Assembly: GCA_036583965.1 (NCBI GenBank)
Contig: JAZBQD010000018.1
Coordinates: 69,776,143-69,840,142, forward strand
DNA from: Prunella strophiata
Taxonomy: Eukaryota; Chordata; Aves; Passeriformes; Prunellidae
Direction of reading: 5' to 3'
DNA: 64,000 bases
Within the stretch, counting starts at the first letter, position 1; every line of letters begins with the position of its first letter. Below, in pieces: positions 36,750 through 47,478 of this stretch. The translations under genes were made by a program, and so were the position numbers. Below the pieces are notes generated by a model. That model did no database searches and was not told where the DNA came from. It saw only the letters and a program-made list of their open reading frames with translations.

Positions 36750-36980
36750 ATGTTTTTCAGTATTTTTTCAATGCTTTTCAATATTTTATAATATTTTAAC
36801 ATTTTTTCTAACAGTTTTTAAATATTTTTCAATATTGTACAATATTTTTCAATGCTTTTCTATATTTTGCAATATTTTAAATATTTTTCCATTTTTTTTT
36901 GTTTGTCTTCCGATATTTTTCTATATTTTTTCAGTATTTTTCAATATTTTTCAATATTTTTCCCAATATTTTATAATATC
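36750..36980 (+). repeat. AT-rich degenerate AATATTTTTC repeat
   Basis: About 230 bp of CAATATTTT and CAATGCTTTT words, period near 10 but irregular. Confidence 0.82.
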
Positions 36981-37030
36981 TGAGGTGAAAAATGTCGCTG
37001 TCCTGGGAATGACATCCCTTCCCAGAACTT

Positions 37031-37298
37031 CCTTTCCCTTCCCTTCCCTTCCCTCCCCTTCCCTTCCCTTCCTTCCCTTCCCTTCCCTTCCCTTCCCTTC
37101 CCTTCCCTTCCCTTCCCTTCCCTTCCCTTCCTTCCCTTCCCTTCCCTTCCCTTCCCTTCCCTTCCCTTCCCTTCCCTTCCCTTCCCTTCCCTTCCCTTCC
37201 CTTCCCTTCCCTTCCCTTCCCTTCCCTTCCCTTCCCTTCCCTTCCCTTCCCTTCCCTTCCCTTCCCTTCCCTTCCCTTCCCTTCCCTTCCCTTCCCTT
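37031..37298 (+). repeat. (TTCCC)n array, about 268 bp
   Basis: Perfect or near-perfect pentamer array with a few 4-bp units at the left end. The complementary strand is (GGGAA)n, a homopurine strand able to form triplex or G-rich structures. It creates a long artefactual SLPFP ORF. Confidence 0.97.
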
Positions 37299-37452
37299 TT
37301 GGATTTTAGGGGAAAAAATTGACCCTTTTAGGTACTAAACCAAATTGAAAATATCCAGGAAAGCCTCGTTTTTCTGAGAAATTAACCCATAAAGGAAGGA
37401 GCTGGGAAGGTTGGAGAGTGACTTATCCACCAGATCCACATTTCATCTCAAA

Positions 37453-37510
37453 ATCATGGAATCATTAGGTTGGGAAAGCCCTCCAAGGCCATCAAATCCA
37501 ACTTTGGGAC
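37453..37510 (-). mobile_element. Short CR1 tail fragment, reverse strand
   Basis: AATCATGGAATCATTAGGTT then GGGAAAGCCCTCCAAGGCC. Confidence 0.75.
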
Positions 37511-37774
37511 CATGAGGGCTCAGGATGGGCAGCTGGGAGTGAGGGGGATGAGAGAGGGATGGATGCAGGGAAGGAGTTTGTGAATTCCATGAAGACCAAA
37601 GTAATTCCCAGAGGAATTCTGATGCTGTTTGTGGCAGGAGATCCTGGTTTCCCACCCGCCCCACGTCCCTGCCAGCTCAGCCCCGTCGCCCTCCCCGAGC
37701 ATTCTTCCCTTTCCAAATGTCCTTCCCTAATGAAACAGAAACACATGGAGGCTTTTTTGCCCGAATTCCAGGTT

Positions 37775-37880
37775 AATTTGAAAAAGGCCGTTTCCATCAG
37801 ACGTTCTGTACACAAAGGGCTCCGCGTTGCGACTGCAGAAAATTCAATTGTAAACTCCCAGCTGGGGCCTTGGGGGGCAG
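37775..37880. promoter_or_regulatory. Short candidate conserved noncoding block
   Basis: Unique sequence with GAAAAAGGCCGTTTCC, GTACACAAAGGGCTCCGCG and AATTCAATTGTAAAC words. It is flanked by a CR1 tail on the left and a poly-A run at about 38105 on the right. Confidence 0.3.
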
Positions 37881-38104
37881 AGAAACGGGAGACGGGAGCC
37901 GGGCCCTCTTCCCAGCTCCACCGGGAGCCTGGCAGGGAGCAGGGAAGATTCCTTCCCTTCAGCTTCCATAAGCCTCAAAGCATGGCTCAGATCCTTATCC
38001 TCACCCCTGACTCCATACTTGCTCAGATTCTGAGTGGCTTCTTTCAGAGAATTAGGGATTTGGCCTTTTTTTTCTTGCTGATTTCAAGGGAGTTGTTCCT
38101 TATT

Positions 38105-38121
38105 TAAAAAAAAAAAAAAAA
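38105..38121 (+). repeat. Poly-A tract
   Basis: About 17 consecutive A. Confidence 0.9.
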
Positions 38122-38424
38122 AAGTTTTAAAAATGGGATTCATCCAGCTTCTGATCCTAGATGTTAATTACTGCAAATTGTTGCAATAGATTTGTCTCAG
38201 TGGCTGAGGCTGCAGCTGTGACAACAGGTCCAGGTAGAGCAGCACCTTCTCAGTTCACTGCATGAGCTGGATTCTAATTCCTTAAACCTGCAGGGATCTG
38301 TGTGGGACGGGACTGGGAGCAGCCCTGGGAGAGGGATTTGGGATGCTGTGGATGAGGACTGGAATGGCTCAGGCTCCTGCTCAGCCCTGGGCTGGTGCAA
38401 AGGCAAGGTGGGCATTGTGTCCCT

Positions 38425-38972
38425 GTGCCCCTCAGGTGAGAGCCCACCTGCAGAGCTGCCCCAGCCCTGGGGCCAACAGCAGGAGGACGTGGAGCTGCTG
38501 CAGAGAGCCCAGAGGAGGCCCCGGAGCTGCTGCAGGGCTGGAGCCCCTCTGCTCTGGAGCCAGGCTGGGAGAGCTGGGAATGCTCCCCTGGAGAAGGGAA
38601 GGCTCCAGGGAGAGCTCAGAGCCCCTGGCAGGGCCTGGAGGGGCTCCAGGAGAGCTGCAGAGGGACTGGGGACAAGGCCTGGAGGGACAGGACCCAGGGA
38701 ATGGCTCCCACTGGAAAAGGGGAGATTGGGCTGGGATCTTGGGAATTGGGAATTGCTGTGTGGGAGGGTGGGGAGGGGCTGGGCTGGAATTCCCAGCTTT
38801 GCTGTGGCTGTCCCTGGATCCCTGGTAGTGTCCAAGGCCAGGCTGGACATTGAGGTTGGATCCACCTGGGACAGTGGGAGGTGTCCCTGCCCATGGCTGG
38901 GACAGCACTGGATGGGATTTAAGATCCCTTCCAACCCAACCCATTCCATGATTCCATGATTCCCTGATTCCA
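38425..38972 (+). mobile_element. CR1 LINE 3' region, longest copy in the window
   Basis: It covers the block from CTGCCCCAGCCCTGGGGCCA to three tail octamers (CATGATTCCATGATTCCCTG). It is the inverted near-twin of 21565-22063. Confidence 0.93.
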
Positions 38973-39779
38973 TGTAATAAAATACATAATGTCTAATAAG
39001 TTTATAAGATAATAAACCCCATAAACAACATTATCCAATATTATGTATAACCATGTAAAGTTCTATATAATTGTTACATATAACACAATACAACCAATCT
39101 AATTTAATCCTATATCCAGCTGAAGCCTTTCCAAAGGAAATGGACACCCAGGCTCATATGGCCTGGGAGCTTTGCCCCTGCTTTTCCCTCCCAGCTCCTC
39201 CCAGCACTTCTGGAGTTCACTGCAATCCCACCAAGGGTGGAGTGTTCTTAAATTACTCCCAGTTCCATGGAAATTGGAGAGGAGGGGAAGTCCAGCATTG
39301 CCCCTGGAGAGGGGCTCACGCCTCGTTACTCCCCAAGAATCCATCAGGAAGGGAGTTCCCAGATGGGATGAGGTTCAGATGGGATAAGCTTGGCCCATCC
39401 CTGGATCAGGGATCGATCACGAGATACAAATTTAGATAAAACCACAATGTGGTGTTCACTGAGCACTTCTTTATCTCAGGGCTTGGTGGCTTTTAGGAGC
39501 CCCAGGATGACTGGGGCAATCATTTAACACTTAATTCCCATGGGCTCTAATTAATTTATTTCTTAATGAAGCTGCTGATTTTCAGCATCTCTGATATCAG
39601 ATCTGGGTTTTATTTGCTCATCTTTATTTCTCAGGTTTTATTTCCTCATTTTTGTATTTCCTGGGCTTTGTTTGCTCCTCTTTATTTCCTGGAGCATTTC
39701 AGGGCTCAGCTCCCCTGGGGCAGCTCCATCCCTGGGTCTGAGAGGTTCTCTGGGATGCCAGAGAGGTGAATCCAGGTGG

Positions 39780-40058
39780 GAATCAGGCTCTGCTCCTGGG
39801 GAGCAAGGGACACAACAAGGAGAAATGGCCTCAAGGTTTTTTTGGGGGGAGGTTTAAGTTGGAATTAGGGAAATTTCTTCACAGGAAAGGGTGGTCAGGC
39901 ACTGGAATTGCCCATGGAAGTGATAGGCTGTCCATTCCTGGAGGGATTTAAAGCCCTGGGGATGTGGCACTGGGGACATGGAGCAGTGGTGGCCTTGGCA
40001 GTGCAGGGAATAGGTGGTCTGAAGGATCTTTTCCAACCCTTTTCTGTGACTTTAAAGC
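39780..40058 (+). mobile_element. CR1 LINE 3' end, 9510-type subfamily
   Basis: It contains CACAACAAGGAGAAATGGCC, GTGGTCAGGCACTGGAATTG and TTTCCAACCC, ending TTTTCTGTGA. Confidence 0.87.
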
Positions 40059-41120
40059 AATTTTACTTTTCCCTCCTGCCCATCCCATCTTTTCCCTGCT
40101 GCTTTCAGCATCAGACCAAGCAGAGGACTAAAAACCCATTGGATTCCCACTTCCACTGACATCTCCTCCATGTCCTTCTCCATTCACAAGGGTTTTCCCT
40201 TTTCCTTTGCCTTTTTCCTAAACTCGGCATTCCCGTTGATCAGTCGTACGATCACTTCTTTAAATATTCTTTATTTCCTGCCTTTCCTGGAGGCTTTTTC
40301 TGCCCAGCCGAGGGCTGGGCTGGGATTTGGGTGGGCAGAGGAGCTGCTGATGCCTCGTTGGAATGCAGGGAAATGCAGGAGGTCATGGAGCCACAACCTA
40401 AATAAGTGATGGGATGTCATGAAAAATTCCTCTTGGAGCACAAGGAGAGTTCAGCACCTGCCAGGAGATTGCTTGGCTTTTATTTATTTTTAATTTTCTC
40501 TCTCTTTTTGAATTCCTTCTGTATTTTATTCATGTTTCTGTCTGGGCAAGCTCAGGGGGTTTTGGGGCCGTGCAGAAAACAGGGTTTTTTTAAGGAAAAA
40601 AGAATCAGACACAGAGAAGGGAGGCACAAAGCTGGAAGAAAAAGCAGGAGAAAGCAGGAATGAGAAATGAAGGAGCCTCATTAGCAGCAAGGAGGGATGA
40701 GCAGCAGGATAAAACAGGAATTTCTCCACTCCATGGAGCTTTCAGGGGTGCAGGAAGCTCCGTGCATCCAACTTACCCTGGGATTGAGGTATTTGGGATG
40801 TCCCAGCTGGATCTGCTGGAGGTGGGAAGTGGATCCCCGCAGAGCTCCAGGATCTCCAAACTTCCCAGGCTCACCCAGGGGTGGGAGCAACCCTGCCCAG
40901 TGGGAATTGTGGTATCCCTGGTACTGGAAATGCAACCAATGGGAATTCCATCCCACACAGATCAGGAGATGGGAAGGGTTTAGGGTAGAGGCAGCCAGGC
41001 AGACTCTTCCTTGTGACTGTGAATTTGTGGGATAAGAGGCCTCTCTCCTTTGCTTTTCCAATGTGCTCAGATCCCACTCTTTCCCTGTGCCTGAATTTAT
41101 GGATATCCAAGGTGTTGTAT

Positions 41121-41417
41121 CTTTCCCTTCCCTTCCCTTCCCTTCCCTTCCCTTCCCTTCCCTTCCCTTCCCTTCCCTTCCTTCCCTTCCCTTCCCTTCC
41201 CTTCCCTTCCCTTCCCTTCCCTTCCCTTCCCTTCCCTTCCCTTCCCTTCCCTTCCCTTCCCTTCCCTTCCCTTCCCTTCCCTTCCCTTCCCTTCCCTTCC
41301 CTTCCCTTCCCTTCCCTTCCCTTCCCTTCCTTCCCTTCCCTTCCCTTCCCTTCCCTTCCCTTCCCTTCCCTTCCCTTCCCTTCCCTTCCCTTCCCTTCCC
41401 TTCCCTTCCCTCCCCTT
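41121..41417 (+). repeat. (TTCCC)n array, about 297 bp
   Basis: Second pentamer array, same strand orientation as the one at 37031. It is followed to about 41520 by degenerate C/T sequence and four copies of ATTCC. Confidence 0.97.
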
Positions 41418-41865
41418 GTTTTTCTTCCCCTTTTTCCCCTTTTTTTCCCCTTTTTTTTCCTTTCCCTTTTTTTTTCCTTTCCTTTTTTCCTTTCCCTGCC
41501 ATTCCATTCCATTCCATTCCTGGAACTCAGGAATTGCTTCCTGTCCTGTCGCATCCCATCAAGACATTGAAAAGCCACCAAAATTCCCACCAGAAGTTCC
41601 TCTTCCCTGGACAGTGACCTTCGGAATTGGGGTTGGGATCTTTGAGTCCCAGGAGAGGGATTTGATGAGGATTTGACATCTTAAAAACACGGAGAGAGTG
41701 GCCTGGAATGGCAGCTGGAAAACCAGTGGAAAACCAGTGCCAGGCTCGTGGTTCCTTGATGGTTTCACTGCAGATTTTGCCATCCCCCATCCCAGCTCCT
41801 TCCTCTGGGAGCAGCTTCTGGCTGTAACTTTAATCCTGCTTTTTTTTATTTCCTGAAATAATTCC

Positions 41866-41893
41866 TTTTTTTTTTTTTTTTTTTTTTTTTTTT
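41866..41893 (+). repeat. Poly-T tract
   Basis: About 28 consecutive T. Confidence 0.92.
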
Positions 41894-42452
41894 GTCTTTT
41901 TGTGACTAACAATGACCTCAGCTGTTTGTTTAAGGAGTTCATAACCCCTCAGAAATGTTCCGACAACCCCAAGGAAGTTTCCAAGGAACCCTTGGGTTGG
42001 GAGCCTCTGGCATCGATCGGGGCTTCTGCTTTATGTTCCTATCAAACAATAATGAAATTAAAAGGGAAGGAGAAAATAAACACATTTTGGGGTAAATAAA
42101 GACAAATTTATTTGTCTCCAACACCGCTGTTGGAGCTCAGGGAAGGGCCAGCAGACGGCTTGGCCCGGCCGCTGCTCCCTCCTGCCAGGAAAGCGCGCTG
42201 GGAAGAGGGGAATGAGGCAATGGGACCATGATGGAAACACACAGGACTTGCTTTGGGTGGAAAATACCCTGAACAGGCTTAGCCAGGCTGCTTAGGTTGG
42301 GCTTAAAGTTGAGCTGGGCTTAGGCTGAACTCACCAAGGTCACGTGAGTTGGGCAAATCATGGAGGGGCTTCGGTGGGTTTGGGTGTTTTGTCCATTGTG
42401 GATGGAGGAGGTGGGAGTTGATGGCTCTGTCAGGCCTGGAACATGGAGTTTT

Positions 42453-42610
42453 GTGCCCAAATCCTGGTGGCAGATCCCTGATTTGGTGCCCAAATCCAAG
42501 TGGCAGATCCCTGATTCCAGTGCCCAAATCCAAGGGGGAGATCCCTGATTTCATTGCCCAAATCCCAGTGGCAGATCCCTGACTCTGGTACCCAAATCCA
42601 GGTGTCAGAT
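42453..42610 (+). repeat. Minisatellite, unit about 34 bp, nearly five copies
   Basis: GTGCCCAAATCCNNGTGGCAGATCCCTGATT-like units start near 42453, 42486, 42520, 42554 and 42588. The C/G-rich units read as repeated peptides in several frames. Confidence 0.9.
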
Positions 42611-42699
42611 GAGGGTTCCATGGATGAGTTTGGATCTGCTTTGGCAGAAATTCTTTCTACATTAAATTTCTTTGAATTTTTTCATTAATCTTTTATTGC

Positions 42700-43078
42700 C
42701 TGTCTTCTCTTTTTCCCTTTTTTTTTTTCTTTTCCTTTCTTAATTTTTGAATTTTTTCCATTTTTTCCCTTTCCTTTCCCCCTCTTTCCTTCTTTTCCAC
42801 CCTTCATTTCTCTTTCTTTCATTTTCTTGTTCCTTGTTTCAGTTTTTTTTTTGTTTTTAATTTCTCATTTTCATTTTTCCTTTTTCCTTTTCCTTTTTGC
42901 TTTTCTTCTATCTTTTACCTTCCTTTTTGTTTCTTTTCTCTTCTTTCTCTTTACTTTCTTTTTTCTTTCCCCTTCTTTCTTTTTACTTTTTCTTTCTTTT
43001 CCCTTCTTTCTTTTTACTTTCTTTTTTCCTTTCTTTTCCCCCTTTTCCTTTATTTTCATTTTTCCCCCTTTCCCCCCA
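42700..43078 (+). repeat. T/C-rich low-complexity tract
   Basis: Nearly 380 bp of TTTCTTTT/TTCCTTTT. The open frames in it are composition artefacts. Confidence 0.88.
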
Positions 43079-44088
43079 TTCCACATTTACTCCAACCTCC
43101 CCAGAGCAGTTTTTTCCCATTTTAAATTCCCTGAAATTCTGGAAAACACCTTCCTTGGAGATGCTGCTGATCTTTGGGGCAGGAGGAGCATCAGATTTAG
43201 GGAACACCCGTGGAACCTTTCCATAACCAGGACAGCAATTTTAGGATCCAATCCCATTTTTTGGCAGCCACTCCCACCCCAAATCCTCCCTTCCCAGCTC
43301 CATTAAAACCCTTTAAGTGCATTTTTAACCCCAAAAGGGACTTTTTATCCTTCCCCCATCACTGCCCTGGTGTCAAATCCTCCAAACCCAGGGCTTCACT
43401 TGCCTTTTCTCCCTGGGAATTGCTTTGGAATGGGGTGACAACCCCTGATGCACCTCCCAAGCCCTCTCTTCCCAGGATTTCTGCCCTGGAAGTGGCCACA
43501 CAGGGAATTCTGTGGCTGCTGGGCCGCTCCTCTCCCTGCTGCTCCAGCTCTTGGCACCCAAAGTTCCCTTTGTTTGTACCTTTCCAGGGCTGTGACAATG
43601 AGCGCGGGGCCGTCCAGGGGTTACTGTGACACTCCAAGGAAAAAGCCTTGGCTTTTGTTTCCCAGAGGTTCTTGGGTTGCTTTTATCTCCAACAAATATC
43701 CATAAATCCTGCCGGGGCTCCCCGTGCCCGGGGCCGTCTGGCGGATGCAGCCACGGGATCAAATCCTGCTCAGCTCCTGCTCAGCATCATTTTAATCCCA
43801 GGAATGTGTGTCCTGCAGGATTTGGGGCTTGTAATTAATTAGGAGGCAGACTTGGGTCATCCAGGAGTTTTTCCAGGTTGCCAGAAGCGTGGCACGTTCT
43901 CCGCTGGAGTTTCTGACTCCACATTTTTGTTCCCTGCAAATCTAAGTTCCTGAGATTGTTCGGATCCACCAAAAAGGGAACAGGTTCAGACAAACTCGGG
44001 GCTTTCTCTGCAGGAGGAGGTTTGTGGAGGGGGAAAGAGGCTGGCCATGCTCCCAGGCAAGTGGGAATGTTAAATCCTCCTCTTTTAC

Positions 44089-44215
44089 CATGGAATCATG
44101 GAATGGGTTGGGTGGGAAAGGACCTTAAAGAACCTGGTTCCACTCCATTCCTCACCTTCCCTATCCCAGAATGCTTCAAGCCTGGCCTGGGTCACTTCCA
44201 CTTCAGGAAACCTTT
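44089..44215 (-). mobile_element. CR1 LINE 3' end fragment, reverse strand
   Basis: It starts CATGGAATCATGGAATGGGT and directly abuts a forward CR1, making a tail-outward inverted pair. Confidence 0.82.
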
Positions 44216-44548
44216 TCCAGGATCTGGGAAGGGGCTGGAGAATTCCTGAGGGAGCTGGGAAGGGGCTCAGCCTGGAGCAAAGGAGGCTCAGGGGGGACCT
44301 TGTGGCTCTGCACAGCTCCTGCCAGGAGGGCACAGCCGGGGGGTCGGGCTCTGCTCCAGGAAACAGGGACAGGAGCAGAGGGAACGGCCTCAGGGCAGCC
44401 TGAGGGTGGATATTGGGAATATTCCTACATGGAAAGGGTGCTCAGGCTTTGGAAGTGCCCAGGGAGGTTTGGAGTGCCCATTCCTGCAGGGATTTCAAAG
44501 CCCTCTGGATGTGGCACTTGGGGACAGGGATCAGTGGTGGCCTTGTCA
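44216..44548 (+). mobile_element. CR1 LINE 3' region with truncated tail
   Basis: GGAGCTGGGAAGGGGCTCAG through TGTGGATTGGCAC-like blocks (here CTCTGGATGTGGCACTTGGG) to GTGGTGGCCTTGT. The last roughly 50 bp of the element are missing. Confidence 0.85.
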
Positions 44549-45169
44549 CACACCCTTCCTAAATCCCCATCTCCTGGTGTACCCCTGGGACCATCCAAGA
44601 TGCTGTCACCTCTTCAGAGGATTTATTTTCTATTTCAGTTTATATTTGTACCCCTGTGCCACCCCTCCCAGGGGACGCTCTGGTGGCTCCTCCTTCACCC
44701 TGAGCACCCCAAAGACCTTCAGGCCACATCCAATGGGTCCTGCTGCCTCAACCCCTACCCCTAACGAACAATCAAGAAGTCTTTAATTAGCAAAGCCACA
44801 TTTCTGGAAGCAGAAGAGGGTCATGGAGCCGCTGGACCACCCGCGGGTTCCCGCATCCCGCAGGTGTTTGACTCCTTGGAGCAAGGAGACCCAATCCTTT
44901 TGTTTCCAATAAAAAAGCCCCACGGAGAAGCAGTTCCAGGGCTGAGGCTGCCTCCTGCAAAGCCGGCCCAGGGCTCTGCCGTGTGCTTTGTGTTTACAGT
45001 GGAGCTTAAAGAAATAAGCATCGGTTACATAGGGGGGAAAAATGAGAACGCTCTCAAATTGGACCCCAGGGCAAGGCTGGCTGAGAACAATGGATCTGCT
45101 AAACAAAACCTCCGAGGGAAAGGAGGAAGTTATCGGGAAAAGCAGGGATGTATTAGTTTAGTTTCTTAA

Positions 45170-45215
45170 AAAAAAAAAAAAAAAAAAAAAAAGAGAGGAA
45201 AAAAAAAAAAGAGGG
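45170..45215 (+). repeat. Poly-A tract in copy A (also 48096-48140 in copy B)
   Basis: Two long A runs around GAGAGG. Length differs by a base or two between the copies. Confidence 0.9.
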
Positions 45216-45355
45216 AGGCATTCCAAGCACTTGAACTTGAGCGGATCCATTTCGCCGCCCAGACGTTCTCCCCTGGCGCGGCCGAGTGACCCCGGCCGGC
45301 GTCGGCGAGCGAGCGCGGAGCTCTCCCCGTTCCCTCCGTGGCAGCTGGGACAGGA

Positions 45356-45393
45356 GCAGAGAGGAGGAGGAGGAGGAGAGGAGAGGAGGAGGC
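45356..45393 (+). repeat. (GAG)n run in copy A
   Basis: Copy A reads as a mix of GAGGAG and GAGAGGAGAGG; copy B (48290-48324) is a cleaner and differently sized GGA run. This is one of the few multi-base differences between the copies. Confidence 0.88.
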
Positions 45394-45870
45394 AGCCGCC
45401 GCTGCCTCCCGTCACGCGTCCGTCCTGGAAAAGAGACGGGAGGACGGCGCTGGGATGCGGCGCTCCGTGGGAAGAGGGCAGCCAGAGTTTAGGAGGCCAC
45501 GGCCTGCGGACGGTTTCCTGCTGGGCCAAGGGACCCACGGGCTCCTGGAGCACCGTGTCACAGCATTTCTGCTTTCTCCTGTTTTTTTTTGGGTGGGAAG
45601 CGGTGCGAGCCCTCCATGGGTTATTCCATGGTTGCTCGCGCTGGATTTGCCATGTATTCCATACACAGGGAACAATGCAGGAGTTGCTTCATCTCCTGCT
45701 TGTTCACAGCTTTTCCATGTCCAACCCGTGCTGGTGAGCGCTTCCATCAGTCCCCAGCCCGAGGAGGGCGGGAGGAAGCGCTGCTAATCCTCATTAATGT
45801 ATAAATTTATGGCCCCGTGGTGCTGCAATGTTTAATCAGGGCTCCGTGACTGTGCTGTGCTCCGGGTACA

Positions 45871-45974
45871 AGTTCAGTGCAAGGTGAATCTTGGCTGAGA
45901 TAATCTGGAAGTTCAGCCGGAGGTGAAGGGCAGCGGCGGCTCCTCACAGCCTGCCCGGGGTGAGCAAGAGGTCA
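45871..45974 (+). promoter_or_regulatory. Cluster of three DR5 retinoic acid response element candidates (copy A)
   Basis: Three same-strand direct repeats match RGKTSA-N5-RGKTSA: AGTTCA gtgca AGGTGA (45871-45887), AGTTCA gccgg AGGTGA (45910-45926) and GGGTGA gcaag AGGTCA (45958-45974). DR5 is the canonical RAR/RXR binding layout. The sequence around it is repeat-poor and contains homeobox- and CDX-like words (TCATTAATG, TTTATGG, TTTAATCAG). Binding and target gene (CYP26B1 is the attractive candidate) are inferred. Confidence 0.6.
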
Positions 45975-46787
45975 CCTCCTTTTTTTTTTTTTTTTCTATT
46001 TTTTTTTAGCCCCTTTTTTAACATGTAAACACAAGAAAAAAATGCAACTTCTCAGAGGATTTGGCATCAGCTGAGCAGCAACAGGAAAGAGAAGCGTGGA
46101 GTGCTTGGCCCCGTGGGGCTCGGGGAGGTGATGCCGGTGGTTTTTGGGGATGTCAGGAGAGGTTTGGTTCAAACAGCACAAATCTCACGGGGTTCTGACA
46201 CCAGGGAAAGGAGGAATCCTCAGGATTTGCTGCTCAGCCATCCCTGCTCCCTGCTGCTGGTGGGATCCCTCAAAGGGAAAATGCCCTTGCTGGGAGTCTG
46301 GGTGTCCCAGCCCCATGCTGGTTGCACTTGCTGGGCTCTGTCTGTCCCAAAAGGTGGCTCGGTGTCACCTGCTCCCTGCAGGTGCCTGGGTTTGGTGCTG
46401 GTGGGCAGCACTGACCCCCTCTCGGCCCCAAAGTTCTCTGTCAATCAGTTGGGAGTGCTCCCTCCTGGAAAAATGGCATTAAAGTGATTTCCCCCCCCTT
46501 TTTTAGATGATTTTTTCCCAACTGTACAATGCTGGAGGTCTTTCCTATAGGTTTATTTGGACAACTCCTGATTTCTCCCCTCTGAGCCCTCTTTCCTGTT
46601 TTTAGGGGTTTTGTGCTTTTTTTGTGCTCATGGTCGCTCTTCCCTGACTAAAGGATCCTCTGCTGCTGAAATATTGGAATTTTCCACGTTATTCCCTAAT
46701 GTTTTCTTTGGAGCCACTGATTTGGACGTGTGGGTCAGGCAGGGAAACCCAGAAGGCCGATCCCCCGGTCCACACGCAGCAATGGAA

Positions 46788-47287
46788 NNNNNNNNNNNNN
46801 NNNNNNNNNNNNNNNNNNNNNNNNNNNNNNNNNNNNNNNNNNNNNNNNNNNNNNNNNNNNNNNNNNNNNNNNNNNNNNNNNNNNNNNNNNNNNNNNNNNN
46901 NNNNNNNNNNNNNNNNNNNNNNNNNNNNNNNNNNNNNNNNNNNNNNNNNNNNNNNNNNNNNNNNNNNNNNNNNNNNNNNNNNNNNNNNNNNNNNNNNNNN
47001 NNNNNNNNNNNNNNNNNNNNNNNNNNNNNNNNNNNNNNNNNNNNNNNNNNNNNNNNNNNNNNNNNNNNNNNNNNNNNNNNNNNNNNNNNNNNNNNNNNNN
47101 NNNNNNNNNNNNNNNNNNNNNNNNNNNNNNNNNNNNNNNNNNNNNNNNNNNNNNNNNNNNNNNNNNNNNNNNNNNNNNNNNNNNNNNNNNNNNNNNNNNN
47201 NNNNNNNNNNNNNNNNNNNNNNNNNNNNNNNNNNNNNNNNNNNNNNNNNNNNNNNNNNNNNNNNNNNNNNNNNNNNNNNNNNNNNNN
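46788..47287. other. Assembly gap of exactly 500 N
   Basis: The run of N is exactly 500 long, a typical arbitrary scaffold-gap size rather than a measured one. Both flanks carry the same 2.4-kb sequence. Confidence 0.99.
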
Positions 47288-47478
47288 TTGCTCCAGGAAG
47301 GAAACAGGGACAGGAGCAGAGGGAACGGCCTCAGGGCAGCCTCAGGGTGGATATTGGGAATATTCCTACATGGAAAGGGTGGTCAGGCTTTGGAAGTGCC
47401 CAGGGAGGTTTGGAGTGCCCATTCCTGCAGGGATTTCAAAGCCCTCTGGATGTGGCACTTGGGGACAGGGATCAGTCA
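47288..47478 (+). mobile_element. CR1 LINE fragment in copy B
   Basis: This is the duplicate of the right part of the 44216 copy, with an 11-bp deletion removing GGTGGCCTTG-like bases after ATCAGT. Confidence 0.85.

Larger units (their letters stand above)
44760..46500. promoter_or_regulatory. Candidate conserved noncoding block around the DR5 cluster (copy A)
   Basis: Apart from poly-A and poly-T runs at 45170-45215 and 45981-46018 and a GAG run at 45356-45393, this is unique, CpG-containing sequence with no CR1. Parts near 44890-45140 and 45780-45990 have the dense, AT- and homeobox-word-rich texture typical of vertebrate conserved noncoding elements. Copy B carries the same block at 47695-49430. 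Conservation was not measured. Confidence 0.45.
44352..46759 (+). repeat. Copy A of a near-identical 2.4-kb duplication flanking the gap
   Basis: The sequence from TGCTCCAGG at 44352 to CCCAGAAGGCCG at 46759 recurs at 47289-49692. Differences are mostly 1-4 bp indels in homopolymers or GAG runs plus an 11-bp indel near 44537. The last 28 bp before the N run (46760-46787) match copy B only poorly, as at a low-quality contig end. It is probably an unmerged contig overlap or haplotype duplicate. Confidence 0.93.

Noticed and set aside
36346..37338. 330-residue open frame
   Set aside because: Its second half is pure (TTCCC)n giving SLPFP repeats and its middle is the AATATTTTTC repeat. There is no domain or splice evidence.
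40681..41590. Long GREGKGREGKG-type and SLPFP-type open frames on both strands
   Set aside because: They are translations of the second (TTCCC)n array. A 5-bp unit without stops is open in all frames.
45231..45787. Arg/Pro-rich open frames in the duplicated block
   Set aside because: GC-rich and GAG-run composition opens several frames at once. The two copies disrupt the frames differently by indels, and no domain is visible.
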